Source: UBA9630 sp037137555
GTDB lineage: Bacteria; Patescibacteriota; Minisyncoccia; Moranbacterales; UBA2206
Direction of reading: 5' to 3'
Length of the DNA stretch: 33,648 bases
NCBI GenBank assembly: GCA_037137555.1
Contig: JBAXKA010000005.1
Location: forward strand, 1-33,648
Shown here: in pieces, positions 16,216 to 23,130 of the stretch
Layout: the number at the start of each line of letters is the position of its first letter
How positions within the stretch are numbered: the first letter of the stretch is position 1
Program-made: the position numbers and the translations under genes
The notes under the pieces: generated by a model
Seen by the model: only the letters and a program-made list of their open reading frames with translations
Told to the model about the DNA's origin: nothing
The model's database searches: none

Positions 16216-16446
16216 ATGGTTATTAAAAGTACTGTGGTGAGTTCAGTAACCCTAGATGAATTTTTGGGGAAAATTAAAAGAAATGATCCAATGTTGGGTC
16301 ATATCTATCAAGTAGAAGTAAACCATGAAGAAATGTATAATGTTTCTTCTGACGACTTGAAAAGAGTTCCTGTTATGCCAGGGGACAGAGTAAGTTTCCA
16401 CTCAGAAATGGGTGGTGGTCGGTTGGGGTTTGCCTCAGATAATTAG
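16216..16446 (+). CDS. Small protein of unknown function, strongly expressed unit
   Basis: This is a 76-residue protein I do not recognise. The ATG at 16216 is chosen because the best Shine-Dalgarno sequence in the window, AAGGAGG (16204-16210), lies 5 nt before it; an in-frame ATG at 16183 would place this motif inside the gene. The protein is acidic to neutral with no membrane segment. It is predicted to be a compact fold with a helix (TLDEFLGKIKRND), a strand pair (IYQVEVNHEEMYNV) and a glycine-rich end (HSEMGGGRLGF). With a TTGACA promoter upstream and a strong terminator 17 bp after the stop it is a complete monocistronic unit, suggesting a high-level small protein. No enzyme motif is visible. 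Confidence 0.8.
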   Translation: MVIKSTVVSSVTLDEFLGKIKRNDPMLGHIYQVEVNHEEMYNVSSDDLKRVPVMPGDRVSFHSEMGGGRLGFASDN

Positions 16447-16463
16447 AGGCTTGCCTCAACCAA

Positions 16464-16502
16464 AAGCCAGCTTCGTATCATTCGAAGCTGGCTTATTTTT
16501 TT
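16464..16502 (+). terminator. Strong intrinsic terminator
   Basis: A perfect 12-bp stem, AAGCCAGCTTCG (16464-16475) with CGAAGCTGGCTT (16483-16494), has a 7-nt loop and is followed by ATTTTTTT. Confidence 0.93.
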
Positions 16503-16511
16503 GATAGATTG

Positions 16512-16517
16512 TATAAT
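16512..16517 (+). promoter_or_regulatory. Perfect -10 box 15 nt before the uvrA ATG
   Basis: TATAAT is directly downstream of the terminator of the preceding gene. The expected -35 position (16489-16494) falls in the terminator stem and matches poorly. The implied leader is only about 8-9 nt. Confidence 0.5.
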
Positions 16518-16532
16518 GAATTACTAAAATAT

Positions 16533-19385
16533 ATGCAAGATGAATTAATAATTCGCGGGGCAAGAGAACATAATCTCAAAAATATCAATCTTGATTTGCC
16601 GCGAAATAAATTTATAGTTTTCACAGGAATTAGCGGTTCAGGCAAAAGCACGCTGGCTTTTGATACAATTTTTGCGGAAGGGCAACGGCGTTATTTGGAA
16701 AGTCTTTCTAGTTATGCCAGACAATTTTTGGGACAAATGGGAAAACCAGAAGTAGATTCGATTGAAGGATTAAGTCCAGCAATTTCGATTGATCAAAAAG
16801 CTGCTTCGCATAATCCGCGTTCGACGGTAGGCACGGTGACAGAAATTCACGATTATTTACGATTGCTTTATGCTAAAATTGGCGTGGCACATTGTCCAAT
16901 CTGTCAGCGAGAAATCATAAAACTTTCCACAGATGAAATTGTCGATCGAATTTTGAATATTTGTGATGCGAAAAATACCAAAAAAACAATTGAAATATTT
17001 TCGCCAATCGTGCGAGAACGCAAAGGCGAATATTCTTCGTTGCTTTTGGAAATGTTTCGTCGTGGATTTTCCAGCGCGTATATAAATAAAAAAAAATATA
17101 CACTAGATGAGAAAATTGGAACACAGCTAAAACTAGAGCGATATAAAAAGCACAATATTGATATTTTGGTGGATAAAGTTGAAATTAATGCGGAAAATAT
17201 TTCACGAATTTTTGAAGGTGTCGAGCAAGCCTTGAAACTTTCAAAAGGTATTGTGAAAATAAAATTAATTGATGATGCCGAGCTAATTTTTAATCAGAAT
17301 TTTTCTTGTCCAATTCATGAAGTGGATTTTCCTGAATTGGAACCGCGATTGTTTTCTTTTAATAGTCCTTTTGGGGCTTGTCCGGCTTGTGAGGGCTTGG
17401 GCGTAAAAAAAGAAATTGATCCTGAGTTGGTTGTGCCGGATAAAAATAAAACAATTGCTGAGGGCGGGATTATGCCGTGGAGTTATAAAAAAAATAATTG
17501 GCAAGGAACGATTTTGCGAGCAGTTACAAATTTTTATCATATTCGCGACAATGTTCGTTTGCGTGATTTAGCAGAAGAGGATTTTAATATTTTATTATTT
17601 GGATCAGAAGAAGCGGACGAAATTCCCGTAACACTTAAAAGTAAGACTGGATCGAGTTGGAAATATAATATGCGTTGGCGTGGTGCTTGCGGTTATTTAG
17701 GTGAGCGATATCTTAAAACAGAATCAGAAGCGGTGCGGACGGACATTGAAAAATATATGTCGCAAAATCCATGTTCGCAATGTCTCGGTTCGCGTTATAA
17801 AAAAGAGGTTTTATTTGTAACTGTGGGAAATAAAAATATTCAAGAAGTTTCCACGATTAGTGTGCGAGAAGCCTTGGATTTTTTTCAAAAAATAAAATTT
17901 AGCAAAAGAGAAGAATTAATCGCTGGTCGGATTCTCAAGGAAATTCAAAATCGCTTAGGTTTTTTGCAAGATGTTGGTTTGGGCTATCTCTCGCTTGGTC
18001 GCGCAGCAAATACTTTGGCTGGTGGAGAATCACAACGGATTCGCTTAGCATCCCAAATTGGTTCGCAATTAGTGGGTGTGTTATATATTTTGGATGAGCC
18101 ATCAATTGGTTTGCATGCACGAGATAATGCTAAATTACTTTCCACGCTTTTGCAATTACGCGATGTGGGAAATACTTTAATTGTTGTGGAACATGATGAA
18201 GAGACAATGCGAGCAGCAGATTATTTGGTGGATATTGGTCCAGGAGCAGGAAAACATGGCGGAGAAATTGTGGCACAAGGTTTGCCAGTTGATGTAATAA
18301 AAAATGAAAATTCACTCACGGCAAAATATTTGCGTGGTGAAATGCAAATTGAAATCCCTAGTTTCAGACGACCATTAAAAAATAAAAAAACATTAGTTAT
18401 ACGGGGAGCGCGGGAACATAATTTACAAAATATTACAGTAGAAATTCCCTTAAAAGTTTTTACTTGCGTGACTGGTGTGTCGGGTTCAGGAAAATCAACT
18501 TTAGTAGAAGATATTTTATACAAAGCACTCTCGGCTAAAATTATGCGTTCATTGGAACGACCGGGAAAGTATAGCGAAATAGTCGGGGCGCATTATTTGA
18601 ATAAAGTAATTATGATCGATCAATCACCGATTGGTCGCACACCGAGATCAAACCCAGCCACTTACACTGGACTGTTTACTGTCATTCGCGAATTGTTTTC
18701 TGAGACTCGTGATGCTAAGGCAAAAGGTTATTCACCAGGACGATTTTCTTTTAATGTTAAGGGCGGACGATGTGATAATTGTCAGGGCGATGGTTACAAT
18801 AAAATTGAGATGCAGTTTATGCCAGATGTTTATTTGCCGTGTGATGTTTGCTCCGGAAAACGCTACAATAGCGAAACACTGAAAGTGAAATATCATGATA
18901 AAAATATTGCGGATATATTAGCAATGACAATTTCTGAAGCACAGGAATTTTTTGCTAATTTTCACGATATCACCGACAAGCTTAAAGTTTTGGAAGATGT
19001 TGGTTTGGGGTATATTCAACTTGGTCAATCCGCTACAACACTTTCTGGTGGAGAAGCGCAACGAATAAAATTAGCCACAGAACTTTCTCGGCGTGCAACC
19101 GGTGATACACTCTATATTCTTGATGAGCCAACCACAGGATTGCATTTTGATGATATTAAAAAACTCCTGGGCATTCTTAATCGTTTAGTTGATGCGGGCA
19201 ATACTGTGATTGTGATTGAACATAACTTAGATGTAATCAAAACCGCTGATTGGATTATTGATCTTGGACCAGAAGGTGGCAAAGAAGGTGGAAAAATAAT
19301 TGTTTCTGGTACGCCGGAAGAAGTGGCGAAGTGGCACAAAGAAAGTTGGACGGGGAGATATTTGCGAGAATATCTGAAACGCTGA
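16533..19385 (+). CDS. uvrA: Excinuclease ABC subunit A
   Basis: UvrA is the damage-sensing ATPase of nucleotide excision repair; it loads UvrB at lesions. The 950 residues are full length. The first ABC module has Walker A GISGSGKST (32-40) and signature LAGGESQRI. The second has GVSGSGKST (648-656) and LSGGEAQRIKLA. Zinc-binding CxxC pairs are present: CPICQRE with a later CPACEG, and CDNCQGDG with CDVCSGKRYN. The motif DEPSIGLHARD marks the first Walker B and DEPTTGLH the second. The frame extends to a TTG at 16509, but the family N-terminus MQDELIIRGAREHNLKNIN starts at the ATG at 16533. uvrC follows 11 bp later, forming a repair operon. uvrB is not in the window. Confidence 0.97.
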   Translation: MQDELIIRGAREHNLKNINLDLPRNKFIVFTGISGSGKSTLAFDTIFAEGQRRYLESLSSYARQFLGQMGKPEVDSIEGLSPAISIDQKAASHNPRSTVGTVTEIHDYLRLLYAKIGVAHCPICQREIIKLSTDEIVDRILNICDAKNTKKTIEIFSPIVRERKGEYSSLLLEMFRRGFSSAYINKKKYTLDEKIGTQLKLERYKKHNIDILVDKVEINAENISRIFEGVEQALKLSKGIVKIKLIDDAELIFNQNFSCPIHEVDFPELEPRLFSFNSPFGACPACEGLGVKKEIDPELVVPDKNKTIAEGGIMPWSYKKNNWQGTILRAVTNFYHIRDNVRLRDLAEEDFNILLFGSEEADEIPVTLKSKTGSSWKYNMRWRGACGYLGERYLKTESEAVRTDIEKYMSQNPCSQCLGSRYKKEVLFVTVGNKNIQEVSTISVREALDFFQKIKFSKREELIAGRILKEIQNRLGFLQDVGLGYLSLGRAANTLAGGESQRIRLASQIGSQLVGVLYILDEPSIGLHARDNAKLLSTLLQLRDVGNTLIVVEHDEETMRAADYLVDIGPGAGKHGGEIVAQGLPVDVIKNENSLTAKYLRGEMQIEIPSFRRPLKNKKTLVIRGAREHNLQNITVEIPLKVFTCVTGVSGSGKSTLVEDILYKALSAKIMRSLERPGKYSEIVGAHYLNKVIMIDQSPIGRTPRSNPATYTGLFTVIRELFSETRDAKAKGYSPGRFSFNVKGGRCDNCQGDGYNKIEMQFMPDVYLPCDVCSGKRYNSETLKVKYHDKNIADILAMTISEAQEFFANFHDITDKLKVLEDVGLGYIQLGQSATTLSGGEAQRIKLATELSRRATGDTLYILDEPTTGLHFDDIKKLLGILNRLVDAGNTVIVIEHNLDVIKTADWIIDLGPEGGKEGGKIIVSGTPEEVAKWHKESWTGRYLREYLKR

Positions 19386-19396
19386 ATAAAAAATAG

Positions 19397-20830
19397 ATGT
19401 TAATAAAAATTATTAAAAAAATTAAAAGCTTGCCCACCTCTCCCGGTGTTTATATTTTCAAAAATAAAATGGGGATAATTTTGTATGTGGGGAAAGCGAC
19501 ATCACTGAAGGATAGGGTTGGGTCATATTTTAACCTCACCCCAACCCTCTCCTTAGTAAGGAGAGGGGGCTGGGAGCGGCCAATTGAAATATCCATTGAT
19601 CAAGTAGATGACATTGAAATTAAAAAAACCGAAACAGTGCTTGAAGCATATATTTTAGAGCAAGAATTGATTAAAAAATGGCAACCAAAATTTAATGTTG
19701 AGGGAAAAGATGACAGGTCATTTTCTTATGTCATTGTTACAAAAGAAGATTTTCCCAAATTTGTAATTTTAAGAAAAACCGATTTAAAAAATGTAGGGAC
19801 AGACCTTGTGTCTGTCCGGAAACGGCACGGTCAAATCCAAGAAGGACAAATACGAAATAACAACGGGCAATTACAAAATCAAAGAGGACAGGTAGAGATT
19901 GGAAAAGGACAGACGCAAGGTCTGTCCCTACAGGAAAAACAATTTTCAAAAATTTACGGGCCATATATTTCTAAGAAAAATATTGAGATTGTTTTAAAAA
20001 TTTTGCGGAAGATTTTTCCCTATCACCAAGGAAAACAAAAAACAGAAAAAGGTTGTTTGGATTTTCAAATTGGTCTTTGTCCTGGACCATACGCCGGAGC
20101 GATTTCGAAAGAGGATTATGCGAAAAATATTCGAAGTATTCAAATGATTTTAGCCGGCAAGAAAAAAACTTTATTAAACAAACTAAAAAAAGAAATGATA
20201 GTGCACAGCGAAAAACAGGAATTTGAAAAAGCCGGAAAAATACGCAATGAGATTTTTGCTTTGCAACATATTCAGGATGTGGCGTTGATATCAAAAAATA
20301 GAGACGCATTAAAATGCGTCTCTACAGACATGACGATGCGAATTGAAGGGTATGATATTTCCAATATATCTGGTAAGTCTAGTGTTGGATCGATGGTGGT
20401 TTTTGATAATACGAATAATGTAGAGACGCATTTTAATGCGTCTGGGCAACCGAATAAAACATCTGTGCAACCGAACAAAAGTCAGTATCGTAAATTTAAA
20501 ATAAAAACCGTCGAAGGTGCGAATGACATTGCGTCAATGCAAGAAGTATTAAGTCGCAGATTTAGCAATAATTGGCCAATGCCAAATTTAATTATTATTG
20601 ATGGTGGACAGGGTCATCTCACGGCAGTGCGACAAGTTTTGAAAAATTTTCATTTAGAGATTCCGCTTTTGGCAGTTGCTAAAGGATCGACCAGAAAAAA
20701 ACTTGATCGGTATATCTTTGGTAGTGTGCCAGAAATTTCTGATGAAATTGTTGAACAGGTGCGTGATGAAGCTCATCGATTTGCAATTGCATATCATAAA
20801 AAATTAAGAAAAAAGAATTTTATGGAATAG
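19397..20830 (+). CDS. uvrC: Excinuclease ABC subunit C with repeat-derived insertions and no HhH domain
   Basis: UvrC makes both incisions around DNA damage. The N-terminal GIY-YIG domain is intact (SPGVYIFKNKMGIILYVGKATSLKDRV). The UVR motif (KKEMIVHSEKQEFEKAGKIR) and the RNase H-like C-terminal nuclease core are also present: GYDISNISG with Asp320, IIIDGGQGHL with Asp402, DEAHRFAI with His460. The gene is odd in three ways. First, repeat-like DNA occurs in frame at four places: near residues 46-60, 133-179, 302-310 and 342-349. It encodes filler such as LTPTLSLVRRGG and TDLVSVRKR. Second, a 21-bp tandem duplication gives QPNKTSV-QPNKSQY. Third, the protein stops after LRKKNFME, before the usual C-terminal (HhH)2 domain, at a short repeat remnant. 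Catalytic residues all survive, so it is probably still active. Confidence 0.93.
   Translation: MLIKIIKKIKSLPTSPGVYIFKNKMGIILYVGKATSLKDRVGSYFNLTPTLSLVRRGGWERPIEISIDQVDDIEIKKTETVLEAYILEQELIKKWQPKFNVEGKDDRSFSYVIVTKEDFPKFVILRKTDLKNVGTDLVSVRKRHGQIQEGQIRNNNGQLQNQRGQVEIGKGQTQGLSLQEKQFSKIYGPYISKKNIEIVLKILRKIFPYHQGKQKTEKGCLDFQIGLCPGPYAGAISKEDYAKNIRSIQMILAGKKKTLLNKLKKEMIVHSEKQEFEKAGKIRNEIFALQHIQDVALISKNRDALKCVSTDMTMRIEGYDISNISGKSSVGSMVVFDNTNNVETHFNASGQPNKTSVQPNKSQYRKFKIKTVEGANDIASMQEVLSRRFSNNWPMPNLIIIDGGQGHLTAVRQVLKNFHLEIPLLAVAKGSTRKKLDRYIFGSVPEISDEIVEQVRDEAHRFAIAYHKKLRKKNFME
19534..19576. repeat. Palindromic repeat within uvrC
   Basis: A C-rich arm (CCCAACCCTCTCCTT) and a G-rich arm (AAGGAGAGGGGGCTGGG) pair around AGT with an 8-bp perfect core. 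In uvrC it encodes LTPTLSLVRRGGW. I recognise this as a type of dispersed intergenic repeat common in many bacterial genomes; GC content is far above the surrounding gene. Confidence 0.75.
19793..19931. mobile_element. MITE-like element with 25-nt terminal inverted repeats inside uvrC
   Basis: The 25 bases at 19793-19817 (beginning GTAGGGACAGAC) and at 19907-19931 (ending GTCTGTCCCTAC) are inverse copies matching at 24 of 25 positions. Each arm is also a small hairpin by itself (GGACAGAC with GTCTGTCC). The interior of about 89 bp shows several degenerate GGACA or GGGCA units. The whole 139 bp keeps the uvrC frame open. It looks like a non-autonomous miniature element or a pair of dispersed palindromic repeats; no transposase is nearby. 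Confidence 0.75.
20299..20325. repeat. Palindromic repeat copy 1 within uvrC
   Basis: TAGAGACGCATT (20299-20310) and AATGCGTCTCTA (20313-20324) form a perfect 12-bp stem with a 2-nt loop. It encodes NRDALKCVSTD in frame. Its last 24 bases reappear inverted at 20420-20443. Confidence 0.8.
20420..20443. repeat. Palindromic repeat copy 2 within uvrC (inverted)
   Basis: These 24 bases are the exact reverse complement of 20302-20325. It contains the stem AGACGCATT/AATGCGTCT and encodes VETHFNAS in frame. The two copies flank the conserved catalytic strand of the UvrC nuclease core. Confidence 0.8.
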
Positions 20831-20855
20831 ATTCACGCCTTCGTAGGAATGGCAC
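20830..20855. repeat. Degenerate REP-like repeat at the 3' end of uvrC
   Basis: GATTCACGCCTTCG followed by TAGGAATGGCAC resembles the widespread dispersed repeat of the form GATTCCCGCCTTCGCGGGAATGAC with several substitutions. It begins at the last base of the uvrC stop codon, where sequence for the missing C-terminal domain would be expected. Confidence 0.5.
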
Positions 20856-20865
20856 ATATCAATTT

Positions 20866-21540
20866 ATGCAAAATATTAAAATCTCAAAAATTATTCGTTC
20901 AAAAAGAAAAAATATTGCGCTTGTTATCTCGCATGATGCAACTTTAATTGTGCGTGCACCAATGCGCACGCCACTCAACTATATCGAAAAACTTGTCGAA
21001 GAAAAATTTGTCTGGATTGAAAGAAAAATGCAAGAAGCGAATAATCGCCCTAAGGCAGTCAAAAAAACTTTTCAATCCGGTGAGGAATTTTTATATCAGG
21101 GAGAATTATACAAAATCAAGTTAACAGATGAATTAACAATTCAAATCACTGATGATTTTGAGTTACTCTTTCCGAAAGTTTTTCTTTGGCGTTCTCATAC
21201 GCGAATGCTTGGTTGGTATAAAAAACAAGCGCAAGAAATTATTGTCGAACGCACTGAAATAATTGCGGAGAAACTAAAGCTTAATTATTCTTCGCTCAAA
21301 ATTTCTAATGCTAAAACTAATTGGGGTTCTTGTGGTCCAAAAAATAGTTTGAATTTTAATTGGCGACTAATTATGGCACCAAGTATGATTATTGATTATG
21401 TGATTATTCATGAACTAATACATATTTTAGAAAAAAATCATTCTGCAAAATTTTGGGAAAAAGTTGTAACTGTGATGCCAGAATATAAAAAAAATAGAAG
21501 ATGGCTAAAAGAGAATGGTAAGGCTTTGACGTTGGAATAG
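20866..21540 (+). CDS. YgjP/SprT-like zinc metalloprotease (M48-type, DUF45)
   Basis: This 224-residue protein has the YgjP-like metal-dependent hydrolase fold. TNWGSC (151-156) is the family landmark. VIIHELIH (HExxH at 182-186) with His192 in KNHSAKFW gives the zinc site, and the end has the usual MPEYKKNRRWL. The N-terminal half is beta-rich (KISKIIRSKRKNIALVIS). No signal peptide is visible, so it is cytoplasmic. Its cellular substrate is unknown; some annotations call relatives UTP pyrophosphatase. It starts 35 bp after uvrC, with a repeat remnant between, so linkage to repair may be accidental. The family assignment is clear. Confidence 0.88.
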   Translation: MQNIKISKIIRSKRKNIALVISHDATLIVRAPMRTPLNYIEKLVEEKFVWIERKMQEANNRPKAVKKTFQSGEEFLYQGELYKIKLTDELTIQITDDFELLFPKVFLWRSHTRMLGWYKKQAQEIIVERTEIIAEKLKLNYSSLKISNAKTNWGSCGPKNSLNFNWRLIMAPSMIIDYVIIHELIHILEKNHSAKFWEKVVTVMPEYKKNRRWLKENGKALTLE

Positions 21541-21547
21541 TAAAAAA

Positions 21548-21576
21548 TTGACAATCAGAAAGCGAGCTGGTATAGT
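21548..21576 (+). promoter_or_regulatory. Strong promoter of the rpsB-tsf operon
   Basis: TTGACA (21548-21553) and TATAGT (21571-21576) are separated by 17 nt. The predicted start near 21583 leaves a leader of about 133 nt before rpsB. The leader contains complementary segments ATTTTTCG (21597-21604) and CGAAAAAT (21678-21685), and CTTGAA with TTCAAG in between. Confidence 0.85.
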
Positions 21577-21715
21577 GACTAAGTATAAAAACTCATATTT
21601 TTCGCGTATTGTCCTGCCTTGAAATAATAATATTTTAAGGAATAAGATACTGAATTCAAGCGTAATTTTGAAATCAACGAAAAATAGCGGATAATAATTT
21701 AAAGGAAATAATAAT

Positions 21716-22504
21716 ATGGAAGAAAAAAAGGTGGAAGTGGAAGGCGATTGTTTCTCTGACATGGATTTCTCTAAAATCGAAATCAGTATGGAGGAAATGT
21801 TTAAAAATGGCGTGCATTTTGGACATCACAAATCAAGGAAGAATCCACGAATGGATGAGTTTATTTTTGGGGTAAAAAACAGCATCAATATTCTTGATCT
21901 GCAAAAGACAGCTCAAAAATTAAGAGAAGCTTTAGCATTTATAGAAAAAACTATTGCGGAAGGGCAACAGATTCTTTTTGTTGGAACTAAAAAGCAAGCC
22001 AAAAAAATTGTGGAAGCAGCAGCCAAAAGATGCGACATGCCTTATGTGACAGAGCGCTGGCTTGGTGGAACATTCACTAATTTTCCTGTTATTTCTGGAC
22101 GAACAAGATATTTGCGTGATGGACAAGATAAGATGGAAAAAGGGGAATATGGCAAATATACAAAATTTGAACAAATGAAATTTGCTGAAGAATTGGATCA
22201 TTTGGAAACTAAGATGGGTGGCATAAAACGAATGCATAAATTGCCAGCAGCAATTTTTGTAACGGGTGTTGTTGAAGATAATTTGGCAATCAAAGAAGCA
22301 AAAATTAAACATATTCCCGTAATCGCATTGGCCGATTCTAATATTGATCCACGAGATATTGATTATATTATTCCAGCCAATGAGGACGCCGTGTCTTCAT
22401 TGAAAATTATTATGGCCTATGTCATAAAATCAGTCCTTTCCGCTAAGCAAAAAATAGTGGCTGAAAAAGCAGCCTTAGATAAAGTGGCGGAGATAAAAAA
22501 ATAG
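21716..22504 (+). CDS. rpsB: 30S ribosomal protein S2
   Basis: S2 binds late to the small subunit and helps position S1 and mRNA. The 262 residues show NGVHFGHHKSRKNPRM, NILDLQKT, FVGTKKQA, RWLGGTFTNF and VIALADSNIDP, all standard signatures. Compared with typical S2 there is an acidic N-terminal extension of roughly 25 residues before EEMFKNGVHFGH. The ATG is preceded by AAAGGAAATAATAAT, a plausible ribosome site. tsf follows 20 bp downstream, the usual bacterial order. The long structured leader suggests feedback control by S2, which is known in other bacteria but not shown here. Confidence 0.97.
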   Translation: MEEKKVEVEGDCFSDMDFSKIEISMEEMFKNGVHFGHHKSRKNPRMDEFIFGVKNSINILDLQKTAQKLREALAFIEKTIAEGQQILFVGTKKQAKKIVEAAAKRCDMPYVTERWLGGTFTNFPVISGRTRYLRDGQDKMEKGEYGKYTKFEQMKFAEELDHLETKMGGIKRMHKLPAAIFVTGVVEDNLAIKEAKIKHIPVIALADSNIDPRDIDYIIPANEDAVSSLKIIMAYVIKSVLSAKQKIVAEKAALDKVAEIKK

Positions 22505-22524
22505 TAATTTTTAGGATAAAAACT

Positions 22525-23109
22525 ATGTCAAATCTGGAACAAATAAAAAAAATTAGAGAAATGTTGGGATCAGGTATCGTGGAAACTAAAAAAGCCCTGG
22601 ATGAAGCTAATGGAGATGAAGAAAAAGCAATTGAAATTATCAGAAAAAAGGGACAACTCAAGGCAGCAAAAAAATCCGATCGGGAAGCTGGCGAAGGTGT
22701 CGTCGTTTCCTATATTCATCCGAATAATAAATTAGGTGCGATCGTGAAGCTGTATTGCGAAAGTGATTTCGTAGCCAGAAACACTGAATTCTTAGAATTA
22801 GCCAAAGATATCGCAATGCATATTTGTGCAATGAATCCTCAATATATTAAAACAGAAGATGTGCCAGTGGCGTTGATTGAAAAGGAGCGAGAGATTTGGC
22901 AAGAGCAATTGAAGGCGGAAAATAAACCGGCAGAAATTATGGGAAAAATTCTTGAGGGCAAAGAAAAAAAATTCAGAGAAGATTTAGCCTTGCTCACTCA
23001 GCCTTTTGTGAAAAATGCTGATCAAACAATCGCAGAACTGATTACAGAAAAAATTTCCAAAATTGGTGAAAATATTCGCGTCGGAGGGTTTACTCGCATG
23101 GAATTATAA
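22525..23109 (+). CDS. tsf: Translation elongation factor EF-Ts
   Basis: EF-Ts exchanges GDP for GTP on EF-Tu. The 194 residues are at the short end of the family. The N-terminal UBA-like domain contains IREMLGSGIVETKKALDEA, and the core has the TDFVAR-like motif in ESDFVARNTEFLELAKDIAMHI, which contacts EF-Tu. The protein ends at IRVGGFTRMEL, so the second core subdomain is abridged as in other compact bacterial versions. It is in an operon with rpsB and is followed 21 bp later by the RicT-like gene. tuf itself is not in the window. Confidence 0.96.
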   Translation: MSNLEQIKKIREMLGSGIVETKKALDEANGDEEKAIEIIRKKGQLKAAKKSDREAGEGVVVSYIHPNNKLGAIVKLYCESDFVARNTEFLELAKDIAMHICAMNPQYIKTEDVPVALIEKEREIWQEQLKAENKPAEIMGKILEGKEKKFREDLALLTQPFVKNADQTIAELITEKISKIGENIRVGGFTRMEL

Positions 23110-23130
23110 ACTAATAAGAATTGAAATACA

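Noticed and set aside
19534..20443. CRISPR array interpretation of the repeats in uvrC
   Set aside because: The repeats differ in sequence, are inverted relative to one another, are irregularly spaced and lie within a coding frame; no cas genes are present.
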